From Candidatus Pacearchaeota archaeon (GTDB taxonomy: Archaea > Nanobdellota > Nanobdellia > Pacearchaeales > GW2011-AR1), in assembly GCA_038874355.1 (NCBI GenBank), contig JAVZCO010000001.1, positions 1-64,000 on the forward strand: a stretch of 64,000 bases of DNA. The letters are read 5' to 3'. The position numbers were made by a program, and so were the translations under genes. Positions 15,623 through 23,942 of the stretch are shown here, piece by piece. The notes under the pieces are model-generated. The model was not told the DNA's origin. It saw only the letters and a list, made by a program, of their open reading frames with translations, and searched no databases. Each line of letters opens with the position of its first letter. The first letter of the stretch is position 1.

Positions 15623-16828
15623 ATGAGAAATTCAAAATATTTAATTGAAAAAATTTTGGAAAAAGAAAAATTAAGTTATCTTCCAAAAGAACAAAGTATA
15701 TGGAAAAGAATAAAGAGAACTAAAAAATCAAGAGAGGAAATAGAAGGTTCTTTATTGCTTTATGAAAAAGAATTTTTGGAACAATTAAAGCAATCGGCTC
15801 TTATAAAAAAAGAAGAAAGGGAAATAGAGAAAAAAATATTCTCTTTTGAAAAATGTTTAGAAGAAGGAATAGGAACAGTTAGTGCATCAAAATTAAATAC
15901 ATATAAAGGGTGTAAGTTTGCTTTTTTATTAAAATATAAATTACATTTAAAACCACCAACTTATCATTGGAGATTAATGATGGGAAAGGATATTCATTTA
16001 ATCTTAAGAGATATTAATTTAGGACTATTAAATTCTAAAGAAGAAATAATTAATGGAAGAGAAGTAGAAATTATAGAAAACGGAAAGAAAAAGAAAAAAA
16101 AGATTCTTGGATGGAAAGCAAGGTGGTTTGGCTCTGTTTATTCTGGAAAATGTTGGTTTCCTTACGAAGACTTAAAGTATTCATTATATTACAAGGGAAA
16201 AAAAATGTTGGAAGATTTTTTTGAAAGAGAAAAAATGAAACCAAAACCTGCTCTTGTTGAAGAAAATTTTAATGTTATATTATCAAAAAATATAAATCAA
16301 AAAGAGATTTATTATAAATTCACTGGAATATTCGATAAAATTGATTTTGAAGAAGATGATGACAAAAGAAAAATAATTATAACTGATTATAAAACAGGAA
16401 GTAACAGAATAGAAGATAGAAAGGATGTTATTAAAGAATTGGGTATACAATTTACAATATATTATTTTTCCTTTTTAGAATTAATAAAAAGAGAATTTCA
16501 AAATATTTCTCCAAATCCAAAAAACAATATAGAAATGAAAATTTATAGTCTAGAAAATGGAAGCGAAATTAAAGTAACAAGAAATGAAAATGATCTTTAT
16601 TATTTAATTAATACTGTACATGAAGCAGATCAAGAAATAAGAAAGGGTAATTTTGTTCCTTTTATAGGTTATCATTGTAATAGGAACAATTGTGATTGGG
16701 CTCCTCTTTGTGCAGAATTACTAACATCTGAAAGAAAAGATTTTGTTAAAAAATTAATTGATTACTCTATAGAAAACATTTCTGAATTTGAAAAAGTAAA
16801 AAAACTTTCTTTATTTGATAACTTTTAA
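15623..16828 (+). CDS. PD-(D/E)XK nuclease, RecB/Cas4/AddB-like, with likely Fe-S cluster
   Basis: A 401-residue protein. After a charged N-terminal helix region comes SASKLNTYKGCKFAFLLKYK (about residues 92-111, with the first Cys). Catalytic elements follow: MGKDIHLILRD (His), GIFDKIDFE (Asp) and IITDYKTGS (Asp-x-Lys, near 255), and QFTIYYFSFLEL is the QxxxY motif. The C-terminal HCNRNNCDWAPLC supplies three more Cys, the layout of the 4Fe-4S cluster in Cas4 and AddB. No cas1/cas2, CRISPR array or helicase is adjacent, so a repair role is more likely. The 3-prime end overlaps trm5 by 4 nt. Confidence 0.85.
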   Translation: MRNSKYLIEKILEKEKLSYLPKEQSIWKRIKRTKKSREEIEGSLLLYEKEFLEQLKQSALIKKEEREIEKKIFSFEKCLEEGIGTVSASKLNTYKGCKFAFLLKYKLHLKPPTYHWRLMMGKDIHLILRDINLGLLNSKEEIINGREVEIIENGKKKKKKILGWKARWFGSVYSGKCWFPYEDLKYSLYYKGKKMLEDFFEREKMKPKPALVEENFNVILSKNINQKEIYYKFTGIFDKIDFEEDDDKRKIIITDYKTGSNRIEDRKDVIKELGIQFTIYYFSFLELIKREFQNISPNPKNNIEMKIYSLENGSEIKVTRNENDLYYLINTVHEADQEIRKGNFVPFIGYHCNRNNCDWAPLCAELLTSERKDFVKKLIDYSIENISEFEKVKKLSLFDNF

Positions 16829-17631
16829 ATAATTTTAATTTGTACCATATACCTAAAAACATAAGGAGAAATTTCTCTCGTTTTTGTTATTTTTAATATT
16901 TTTATTTTCTTTTTTTGTTTTTTTGCTTCTTTTTCTATATTTTTTATTTTGTAATTTAAATTTTCTTCTCTACAAAATTCTCTAAAAAAGATAACTGTTC
17001 CTTTTTTGCTTAAAGTAAAAGCTTCTTTTAAAAAATTGTACTGTATATTTGGTCGAGGCATAACAATAATATCATATTTATTTGGAGCTTTATATTTTTT
17101 TATTAATTTTAGAATTTTTTTTGCGTCTCCTGGTATTAATTTTATATTTTTTATTTTATTAAGGTTTATATTCTCTTTTGCATACTTATTTGCAATTCTA
17201 TTTAATTCATTAGAATATATCATGCTTGATTTATTATTTTTTGCTATAATTATACTATAAGGAGCAACTCCGGCAAACATAACAAGAATATTTTTCTTTT
17301 TCTTTAATTTTTTTATAGTATTTGTTATTTCTAATCTTTCATTACTTAATCTAGGAGAAAAATAACATTTTGATATATCTAATTTAAATAAACATCCACT
17401 TTCTTTATGAACAGTTTCAAAGGTTTTTTCTCCTAGGATATATTTAACTTTTTGTGTTCTTAATCTTCCTCTTATTTTTTCTTTTTTTTCTAAAATTGTT
17501 TTAATATTTTTATTTTTTAATAAAAATTTCTTTGCTTCTTGTTTTTTTTCTTTTTCCTTAGCAGAAAAATCAAATTTTATAATAGCTAAATTACCAATAA
17601 TATCGTAACCTTTTATAATTTTTTTTATCAT
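16825..17631 (-). CDS. trm5: tRNA (guanine37-N1)-methyltransferase, Trm5 family
   Basis: The 268-residue protein methylates G37 of tRNA with SAM, by family. Visible are the N-terminal D1/D2 segment, HKESGCLFKLDISKCYFSPRLSNER (Arg-containing motif near residues 80-103), the SAM-binding loop VMFAGVAPYSI (about 116-126) and SNELNRIANKYAKENINLNK. The catalytic-loop position reads DIIVMPRPN, where Trm5 usually has MNLP, so the exact specificity (Trm5 or the related Taw2) needs care. It starts near a TATA box shared with the next gene. Confidence 0.82.
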   Translation of the reverse strand: MIKKIIKGYDIIGNLAIIKFDFSAKEKEKKQEAKKFLLKNKNIKTILEKKEKIRGRLRTQKVKYILGEKTFETVHKESGCLFKLDISKCYFSPRLSNERLEITNTIKKLKKKKNILVMFAGVAPYSIIIAKNNKSSMIYSNELNRIANKYAKENINLNKIKNIKLIPGDAKKILKLIKKYKAPNKYDIIVMPRPNIQYNFLKEAFTLSKKGTVIFFREFCREENLNYKIKNIEKEAKKQKKKIKILKITKTREISPYVFRYMVQIKII

Positions 17632-17650
17632 TTTTTTATAAATTTTAAAA

Positions 17651-17680
17651 AAGAATAATATTTATAAATATATTATTCTT
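17651..17680. promoter_or_regulatory. Symmetrical divergent promoter: TATA box flanked by 10-bp inverted arms
   Basis: The arms AAGAATAATA (17651-17660) and TATTATTCTT (17671-17680) are exact reverse complements around TTTATAAATA. The inner ATATTTATAAATAT is itself self-complementary. The TATA centre at about 17664 predicts starts near 17638 (trm5, ATG at 17631) and near 17690 (plus gene, ATG at 17709). The arms occupy the positions of two BRE elements, or could bind a dimeric regulator. Confidence 0.55.
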
Positions 17681-17708
17681 AAAATAATTAAAATAAAAAA
17701 GAGCTAAA

Positions 17709-17963
17709 ATGTCAAAAGCATTAGGTTATATTTTAATGTTAATTGGAGTGATTATTTTATTTTCAGGGCTTATTTTAAAGAATTCTCAAATGAATATTCC
17801 TCTTATAAATAATATTAATATAAAATTTATTCCGGTTGTTGGCATAATATTAGTTATAATAGGATTTATTCTAACAAATTATTCTTCATCAAAAAACAAA
17901 AAACATCTTCCAATATATGACAAAACAGGGAAAAAAATTGTTGGTTATAGAGAAAGCAAATAA
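17709..17963 (+). CDS. Small two-helix membrane protein
   Basis: An 84-residue protein with hydrophobic segments at about residues 6-23 and 37-56, a short loop between them, and a basic, Ser/Lys-rich tail ending in IYDKTGKKIVGYRES. No signal peptidase site or Cys pair is seen and no family was recognised. It is the first gene of a 3.7-kb block made only of membrane proteins. It starts about 19 nt after the predicted transcript start. Confidence 0.7.
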   Translation: MSKALGYILMLIGVIILFSGLILKNSQMNIPLINNINIKFIPVVGIILVIIGFILTNYSSSKNKKHLPIYDKTGKKIVGYRESK

Positions 17964-18076
17964 TTTTTAAGATTAGTTTATTTTGATAATTAAATTAAAT
18001 AAAAATCTTAAATATTTTCAGAACAATATTGTAAGTAAGAATTTTTTAGTAATAAAGTTTTATTTAATGAGAAAAA

Positions 18077-18859
18077 CTATAATCTTCTATGCAAACGTTG
18101 TAATTGATGTTCTAAATCTCTTATTGTATCTTCTACTATTCTTGAAGGATTTGGTAGGCTTCTTAATCTTGATATTCTTTCTTCTAATTCTGCTATTTGT
18201 AATCTTATTCTTGCTCTTCTTGCTGCTCTCGCTTGAGTTATTCCAAAATATTCATGTATTCTCTCATCAAAAATCAAATTAATTAAAACTATTATAGCAC
18301 CTATTCCATAAATCCAATTCATATCAGAAGAAATTCTTTCTGCTCTATTCAACCATAAAACTAAAAAAACTACAGAAAAAACTAACCACCCGGCTCTTCT
18401 ACCAATAGGGCTTGAAATTGAATTATGTATAAAAAAGAAATAAATCAGAATGGGTAAAAAAATAGCTAATGAAATTCCTAATGTTCCAGAGGGCATTAAA
18501 ATGTATGAAAAAAATCCTTCTTTACTCATGTATCTAACTGCAAATATAGAAACAATAATGGAAATTAATGCGGCAACCCCTTCTTTATTACGAAACATCT
18601 CTACTTTAATTAAAGAAAGATAAAATATTGCATATGCTAAAATTAAAAATAATATTTTAGCCCAAAAAAATTCGTCAAAATTCCCGGTTCCCAATAAAGT
18701 TTGAAAAAAAGGACCAAAAATATCTTTTATCCATTGAATTATTGTTTCTGAAGCTCCTGAAAAAAATTCTTTATCTTTATACCATTGAGCAGAAACTAAA
18801 CTTGTTATCGCCATAATTATCACTAAACTTAAAAATATTAAATCTAATTTTTTCTTCAT
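18077..18859 (-). CDS. Signal-peptide, multi-helix membrane protein with basic coiled-coil tail
   Basis: The 260-residue protein has a signal peptide ending SLVSAQ (cleavage expected before Gln25) and a short outside loop. Five or six hydrophobic helices follow (about residues 66-84, 95-113, 124-146, 158-170, 183-198), then a C-terminal Arg-rich helix (from about 210) with heptad-like LEERISRLRSL. GVAALISIIVSI aligns with GIGGLISVIVGI of the next gene. No transporter motif is visible. The start is leaderless from a box at about 18880-18889. The function is unknown. Confidence 0.75.
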   Translation of the reverse strand: MKKKLDLIFLSLVIIMAITSLVSAQWYKDKEFFSGASETIIQWIKDIFGPFFQTLLGTGNFDEFFWAKILFLILAYAIFYLSLIKVEMFRNKEGVAALISIIVSIFAVRYMSKEGFFSYILMPSGTLGISLAIFLPILIYFFFIHNSISSPIGRRAGWLVFSVVFLVLWLNRAERISSDMNWIYGIGAIIVLINLIFDERIHEYFGITQARAARRARIRLQIAELEERISRLRSLPNPSRIVEDTIRDLEHQLQRLHRRL

Positions 18860-19058
18860 ATTTTTACTATGTTTTTTATGCTTAAAAATATTTGGTTTAG
18901 TAAAGTTAATAAAAAATAAAATGATATTATAAAAATTATTCCTAGAAATTAAGTAATAATATAAATAAGCAAAATTATTTTATATTTTTATCATTCTTTG
19001 GTTTTAATGTATATACTATTATAAAAATATTTATAAACCTCTTTTTCTTTAAAAAAAT

Positions 19059-19832
19059 ATGAAAAAAATAAGTAAGATTTTTACATTATTACTTATATCA
19101 TTATTTTTAATAACAATTTTAATTAATGTTGTAAGTGCTCAAACAGCAGAAGATAAAATAAAATCTTTTTTTTCTAATATTAATAAACAAACTTCTGGAT
19201 TATCGAATGATGTTAAAACAGGAATTGCTAAAATTCTCCTTACTATATTAATCATATTATTAGTTTATTCTATAATCAGTTTTATTCCTATAATAAATAC
19301 AAATCCTGGGATAGGAGGATTGATATCTGTAATAGTTGGAATATTATCTTTTATTTTTGTGAAACCAGAAGATATTCTTGGAATATTAGTAACTTACGAA
19401 GCAATGGGTGTTATTTTAACAACATTTTTTCCTCTTGTTATAATTATTATTTTTACAGTGAGATTAAGAGAAGCAAATGCGGTAATGGCTACTTTTGTTA
19501 ATAAAATGATTATAGCTGGTTTTGCAGTTTATGTTGCTGTTAAATGGTTCACTCTTCCTGTTAATGCTGTAATGACATGGGTATATCCTATAACTCTTAT
19601 TGTATCTATTATGTGGTTATTTTTAGAAAGATGGATTTATTGGAAAATTATTGGTTCTGCTTTATCAGGAAATACTGAAGAATTTAAAAAACAAACAATT
19701 GTTCTTAACGAAATGAAAATAAGAGAATTGCAAGAAAAACTTGATAAAGCAGTAACAGAAAAAGAAAGAGAAGAATTGCAGAAAAGAATAGATCAACTTA
19801 AAAAAAATAATAAAAAATTAAAAAAAAGTTAA
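19059..19832 (+). CDS. Signal-peptide, multi-helix membrane protein with charged coiled-coil tail
   Basis: The 257-residue protein parallels its divergent neighbour. The signal peptide ends NVVSAQ, an amphipathic loop is followed by helices at about residues 58-80, 88-103, 117-134, 151-165 and 172-193, and the C-terminal coiled coil is Lys/Glu-rich (from about 215). The core GIGGLISVIVGILSF is the best-matching part. The TATA box TTTATAAA at 19030-19037 is 26 nt before the ATG, so the gene is leaderless and has its own promoter. Confidence 0.75.
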   Translation: MKKISKIFTLLLISLFLITILINVVSAQTAEDKIKSFFSNINKQTSGLSNDVKTGIAKILLTILIILLVYSIISFIPIINTNPGIGGLISVIVGILSFIFVKPEDILGILVTYEAMGVILTTFFPLVIIIIFTVRLREANAVMATFVNKMIIAGFAVYVAVKWFTLPVNAVMTWVYPITLIVSIMWLFLERWIYWKIIGSALSGNTEEFKKQTIVLNEMKIRELQEKLDKAVTEKEREELQKRIDQLKKNNKKLKKS

Positions 19833-19988
19833 TAATATAAAATTTTAGATTTAAAACAAACTATCTCTATTATATATAATAAAATTAGTTTTTTATTTTC
19901 ATTTAAAATTTTTATTTTCTTTTTTTGTTTTATTTCTATAAAAAAATTAATAAAATAATTTTAAATACTCTTTTTTCTTAATATATTA

Positions 19989-20600
19989 ATGAAAAAATTT
20001 ATAATTTTTATATTATTTTTCTTAGCTATTAATCTCATTTATGCTCAAAAAGAGATAAATGTTACAGAGGGGTTAAAGAAAAATTTATACATTGATACAA
20101 ATAATATATCATCTGATATGTATAAAGCTTTACATAAAGAAATAAAACTTCCTTCTTCTGTTCAAGAAATTGTTAAAATTTTATTTGGATTAGAAGAAGA
20201 AAAAACAACTTTTGAAAATTTAATTATCTTATCTGTAATATGGATAGGATTTATAATTATTTTTTATATTATTATCCAATTTATATCTTTATTTGAAAAT
20301 AAAAATTTAATAAGTTTTTTAATAGCAATTATAATAACATGCTTAGTATCTATAACAGGAATAATACAATTTAGTGCTTCTTTTTTTACTTCTTTATTAA
20401 GTTTTCTAGATTTTACAAAACTTTCTTATTTAAAATTTTTTTTTATAATACTTATTCTTTTTCTTATAATTTTTATTTTTTACTCTCTCTCTGAGATAAT
20501 AAAAAATAGGATAGAAAAAGAAAAAATAAGGAGTATTGGAAGAGATATTGGAACAGAAACTGAAATAAATAAAAAGATAAGAAAGGCCAATAGTTTATAA
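19989..20600 (+). CDS. Signal-peptide, multi-helix membrane protein
   Basis: A 203-residue protein whose signal peptide ends LIYAQ. An outside domain of about 55 residues follows, then helices at about residues 76-97, 104-122 and 140-168, and a basic tail (ending about 203). The segment ENKNLISFLIAIII resembles ENKNFIRFLPYIGSLL of the convergent neighbour at 20654-21367. A TTTTAAAT box at 19959-19966 predicts a leaderless transcript. No named family was recognised. Confidence 0.72.
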   Translation: MKKFIIFILFFLAINLIYAQKEINVTEGLKKNLYIDTNNISSDMYKALHKEIKLPSSVQEIVKILFGLEEEKTTFENLIILSVIWIGFIIIFYIIIQFISLFENKNLISFLIAIIITCLVSITGIIQFSASFFTSLLSFLDFTKLSYLKFFFIILILFLIIFIFYSLSEIIKNRIEKEKIRSIGRDIGTETEINKKIRKANSL

Positions 20601-20653
20601 AATAAATTTTATTTATTTTTTTGAATTTGAATTATATATCTTAAATAGACATT

Positions 20654-21367
20654 TTAAGAAATTAATCCTTTTCCTTCTTTTATTCCTTCAATAAATTGTT
20701 CATGTTTTTCTATTTTATTTTTATTTTCTTCTTCTTCCTCTTCCTTTTTTCTTTTTTTAGAATATTTATATATAATATCTGATAAAGTTATTATGGTAAT
20801 ACATATAATTATAATCAAGAAAAGATATAAAAATCTAATAAATTTATTTTCATTTTTAAATATCAATTTTCCTAACCAAACTATAATATTATAATAAAAG
20901 TTTAATTGTGCTATTAAGATAGAAAATAATAAAGAACCAATGTAAGGTAAAAATCTTATAAAATTTTTATTTTCTTCCCCTAAGAGAGGAATTGCTTTTA
21001 AAAGATTAACCATTGTAAAAAAGATAATTATCCATAAAATAATAATTCCAATAATAGTAAAGAAATATTCAACATTCCAATTTACTCCAAAAAATATTCT
21101 AAAAGTAGTATCTGGGATTGGTTTTTGCATAAAATTATCTGTAGCATTAATAAGTTTATTCTTAAGCAAGATATTTTTCCATTCTTTTTGTAAGTATTCC
21201 CATTTATTTTTTATTGTATCTGGGAATTGTTCTATTCTTTGCATATCTTCTTCTGAAAGGGGATAATCTGAAGGTAATTCGTTTTGTGCTTTAATAAAAT
21301 TTAATTTAATAAAAAAAGCTATTAAAAGTAATAAAACTAAAGATAATCTTACAAAATTTTTCTTCAT
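20654..21367 (-). CDS. Signal-peptide, multi-helix membrane protein with acidic-basic tail
   Basis: The 237-residue protein has a signal peptide ending FIKAQ and an outside domain of about 70 residues (Trp-rich, EYLQKEWKNILLKNK). Helices follow at about residues 98-121, 135-155 and 175-198, then a tail with a Lys/Glu run. It shares the Ala-Gln cleavage site, the topology and an ENKN-(F/L)-I motif with the other members of the block. Its promoter has a TATA box at 21388-21397 and a 16-bp palindrome between that box and the start. Confidence 0.72.
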   Translation of the reverse strand: MKKNFVRLSLVLLLLIAFFIKLNFIKAQNELPSDYPLSEEDMQRIEQFPDTIKNKWEYLQKEWKNILLKNKLINATDNFMQKPIPDTTFRIFFGVNWNVEYFFTIIGIIILWIIIFFTMVNLLKAIPLLGEENKNFIRFLPYIGSLLFSILIAQLNFYYNIIVWLGKLIFKNENKFIRFLYLFLIIIICITIITLSDIIYKYSKKRKKEEEEEENKNKIEKHEQFIEGIKEGKGLIS

Positions 21368-21383
21368 AATCTTATATAAGATT
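21368..21383 (-). promoter_or_regulatory. 16-bp perfect palindrome between TATA box and start codon
   Basis: AATCTTATATAAGATT is its own reverse complement. It lies between the TATA box ATTTATAAAT (21388-21397) and the ATG at 21367, that is, over the predicted transcript start of the membrane protein gene. This is a common position for archaeal repressor operators. Its partner is unknown. Confidence 0.55.
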
Positions 21384-21456
21384 CAATATTTATAAATATT
21401 CTTTATTTATTTTTTTCTAATTTTAAAGGAATACTTTCTAATCTTAAAAAATTTAA

Positions 21457-22482
21457 TTAAAATAAAGTTTTCTGTTGTGATTTCTTTTTTTCCTCATAAT
21501 ATCTTAATAAGGCATTATTTATTCTTTCTTCTGAAAAATCTCTGCTTAATAATATTTTTTTTATTTTATTTTCATCAAATTTAGGAAAAATAATTTCAAA
21601 ATCTTTCACTTCTGGTTTATGAAATAATTGAAAGATCTCTTCCCAATCAAATTTTTTATCATCTGGCAATTTTTCAATGTCCTTCTTTAAATGATTAAAT
21701 ATTAAATAAGGTTGTTTATACTTTTTTACAATTTCTAAAGCTTTTTTTTGCCCTATTCCTCTAATTCCTCCGGGATTATAATCTGTTCCTACTAAAATTC
21801 CTAAACATATCAGCTGGTCAAGATTTATTTGTAAAGTGTTTAAAACATTTTCTAAAGAGATAATTTCTGGTGAAATATAGATAACTCCAGAAACAGTTTT
21901 TCTTGTTCTTGCTAATGTTAAATTTTGAATTAATCTTGGAGATTGAAATAACAAAGAATCATAATCTTGACTAGCAACAGCATAAACTTTCCCTATTTTG
22001 CATAAATAAGCTGCTTGTGATTCTCCTTCACTAGGTGCTTGAATTACAGCAATACTCATAGCTTCTAAAAGTTCTTTACTTTCTTCTATTATCTTCTCGT
22101 CGATTTTTACTAATTGTTGACTATATCTTCTCATTGCTTCATAATCTTCAGATAAAATTGCTTCTTCATATTTCTCTTTTGCAATTTCTTTTATTTCTTG
22201 TCTTTTTTCATTTGTTTTTCTTTTTAATTCGGGTGGTTTTCCATCAAAAACATAAACTAATTTTATCCCTTCTTGCAATAAATAGAGATTTCTATAAAAC
22301 AATCCAGAAAGATGAGAAGTAATATTTCCTTTTTTATCCATTAAAGGTGTACCATCTTTTTGTCTTATCGTAGATAAAAATTGATATATTGCATTAAAAG
22401 CATCTACCGCAACTATTTTATTTTTCAAATCTTCAAAACCTATTGATTTTCTTGGAATTATATCAGATATATTTAAACCCAT
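21457..22482 (-). CDS. fen: Flap endonuclease FEN1
   Basis: The 341-residue structure-specific nuclease removes 5-prime flaps in lagging-strand maturation and repair. Catalytic acids are visible in KIVAVDAFNAIYQF (residues 27-40), YVFDGKPPELKR, APSEGESQAAYL (about 153-164), ASQDYDSLLF and GTDYNPGGIRGIGQKKAL, the helix-hairpin-helix segment. The C-terminus ends SQQKTLF, a PCNA-interacting PIP box. It is followed downstream by nothing in operon. Confidence 0.96.
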   Translation of the reverse strand: MGLNISDIIPRKSIGFEDLKNKIVAVDAFNAIYQFLSTIRQKDGTPLMDKKGNITSHLSGLFYRNLYLLQEGIKLVYVFDGKPPELKRKTNEKRQEIKEIAKEKYEEAILSEDYEAMRRYSQQLVKIDEKIIEESKELLEAMSIAVIQAPSEGESQAAYLCKIGKVYAVASQDYDSLLFQSPRLIQNLTLARTRKTVSGVIYISPEIISLENVLNTLQINLDQLICLGILVGTDYNPGGIRGIGQKKALEIVKKYKQPYLIFNHLKKDIEKLPDDKKFDWEEIFQLFHKPEVKDFEIIFPKFDENKIKKILLSRDFSEERINNALLRYYEEKKKSQQKTLF

Positions 22483-22517
22483 CCTTTTAAAAAGAAAAAG
22501 AAGTTAATAAATTTTTT

Positions 22518-23054
22518 CTATCCCCAAACACCTCTAATTGAGTAATAAGCATGAATTATCTTTTTCGGATCTAAACTATTTATCTCTTTTTTATTTTTTG
22601 GAAATTTATTTTTTAAATATTTTCTCATTTTTGAAATTCCTTCTTTTGTTTTAGGATTATAAAATTCAAAAAAAGTTTTATAATAAGGACCTCTTATTCC
22701 TCTAACTAATTCTTGATATATTCTTTCTTTAAATTTTACTTGTTTAGCAAAATCAAAGGCTTCAAAAAAATCTTCTGGGCATTCTTTTGGGATATTATAT
22801 TCCGGATAATATGGATGTTTCTCATATTTTGAGATTTTTTTAATATTTTTTTTGTATCTTTTTTCTTCCTCTATCAAAGTTCCTAAATCATAAAGAAATT
22901 TATCTTCTAATTCAATTATTCCTAATTCATCACACAAAATTTTGTAAGTCAAAGGATCTTGATTAGAAATAGATTTTTTTCTTAAATCTTCTAATTTTTC
23001 ATAATTTCTTGTAATGATAAATTTCTGTATTGCTTTTTCTAAATTTTGTTTCAT
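22518..23054 (-). CDS. Hypothetical protein, last gene of the FHA cluster
   Basis: The 178-residue soluble, charged protein has an N-terminal helical part (to about residue 75) and a Pro/Tyr/Phe-rich middle (KHPYYPEYNIPKECPEDFF). The C-terminal part is basic. No catalytic motif, Cys cluster or membrane segment is seen. It lies 7 nt after the small membrane protein gene and so probably shares its transcript with the FHA gene. I do not recognise a family. Confidence 0.65.
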   Translation of the reverse strand: MKQNLEKAIQKFIITRNYEKLEDLRKKSISNQDPLTYKILCDELGIIELEDKFLYDLGTLIEEEKRYKKNIKKISKYEKHPYYPEYNIPKECPEDFFEAFDFAKQVKFKERIYQELVRGIRGPYYKTFFEFYNPKTKEGISKMRKYLKNKFPKNKKEINSLDPKKIIHAYYSIRGVWG

Positions 23055-23061
23055 TTTATTT

Positions 23062-23457
23062 CTATTTATATTTTTCCAAAAATTCGTCTAGAGATTTAAT
23101 TTTAATGAATGGGTTAATAACACTAGCATTTTCCATTTTAAAAGCATATCCTTTATCATATGGAACAACTATCCACTTCCCACCATGACAACCCCATCCT
23201 AAAGATTTAATATACTCGTCTCTTTCCATTATTATTTCTTTTAGCTTTCCGTCATAAGAAATTTCTCCAATATCTGTTTTAGAGGGCCCTTCTTTTGCAA
23301 TTTTTTCAAATTTTTCTATTAATGGTTTTAGTTGATAATTAAGTTGTTTTGTTTTATATATACATCCCCCTATGTAAAGAGTAAGAGCGAGGGAAGATCC
23401 AATCTTTAAAAAAGATTTAATTCTATTATTTTTTCTTTTTATACATTCTTTTATCAT
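23062..23457 (-). CDS. Small membrane-anchored hypothetical protein
   Basis: The 131-residue protein has a basic N-terminus followed by a hydrophobic segment (about residues 18-32) that includes YIGGCIY, reminiscent of a lipobox-like Gly-Gly-Cys. The rest is a soluble domain with the motif GWGCHGGKWIVVPYDKGYAF. The start lies one nucleotide after the FHA gene's stop. The function is unknown. The tight spacing suggests the three genes work together. Confidence 0.65.
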   Translation of the reverse strand: MIKECIKRKNNRIKSFLKIGSSLALTLYIGGCIYKTKQLNYQLKPLIEKFEKIAKEGPSKTDIGEISYDGKLKEIIMERDEYIKSLGWGCHGGKWIVVPYDKGYAFKMENASVINPFIKIKSLDEFLEKYK

Positions 23458-23458
23458 T

Positions 23459-23833
23459 TTATCTTTTATTTTCTTTATTTTCTATATATTTTAAACAATA
23501 TAAACTACCAAGTAAAATAATATCCCCTTGACTTAAAGTTAATTTATTCTCAATTTTTTCTTTTTTTGATTCTCCTTTCTTTATTACATAAGTTCCAAAA
23601 AGGCTTCCCATATCATAAATTTCCCAGTTTCCATTATTAAATTTTAGGACAGCGTGTAATCTAGAAACATCTAAAATTCCATTTGGTACTTTTATATCAC
23701 ATTTTTCATTTCTTCCGATAGTATAAAAAGTATTATTATTATCTAATTCAAAAGATCTTTGAATTTCTGGAAGTTGATAAAATTTTTCGTTTTCTTCTCT
23801 TAAAATCCCTTCAATTAATTTTGATTTTTTCAT
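23459..23833 (-). CDS. FHA-domain protein (phosphothreonine-binding)
   Basis: The 124-residue protein is essentially one forkhead-associated domain. FYTIGRNEKCDIKVPNGILDVSRLHAVLKF shows the Gly-Arg, Ser-Arg-x-His signature (about residues 36-66), NGNWEIYDMGSLFGTYV the Asn-Gly/Gly-Thr end, and LSQGDIILLG the last strand. FHA domains bind phosphothreonine. No Ser/Thr kinase or phosphatase gene is in this window. A leaderless start from TATA box 23854-23863 makes it the first gene of a three-gene unit. Confidence 0.9.
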   Translation of the reverse strand: MKKSKLIEGILREENEKFYQLPEIQRSFELDNNNTFYTIGRNEKCDIKVPNGILDVSRLHAVLKFNNGNWEIYDMGSLFGTYVIKKGESKKEKIENKLTLSQGDIILLGSLYCLKYIENKENKR

Positions 23834-23942
23834 AGTATATATAATTATATGGTATTTATAAATCTTTCGTTTTTGTTATTACTAATAAGAAATAACAAAA
23901 AATAAGCAACATTAATAAAATATATTTCTTTTTTAATCTGAT

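Noticed and set aside
15623-16828. Cas4 as sign of a CRISPR system
   Set aside because: No CRISPR repeats, cas1, cas2 or effector genes were seen in the window; the nuclease is better called RecB/Cas4-like.
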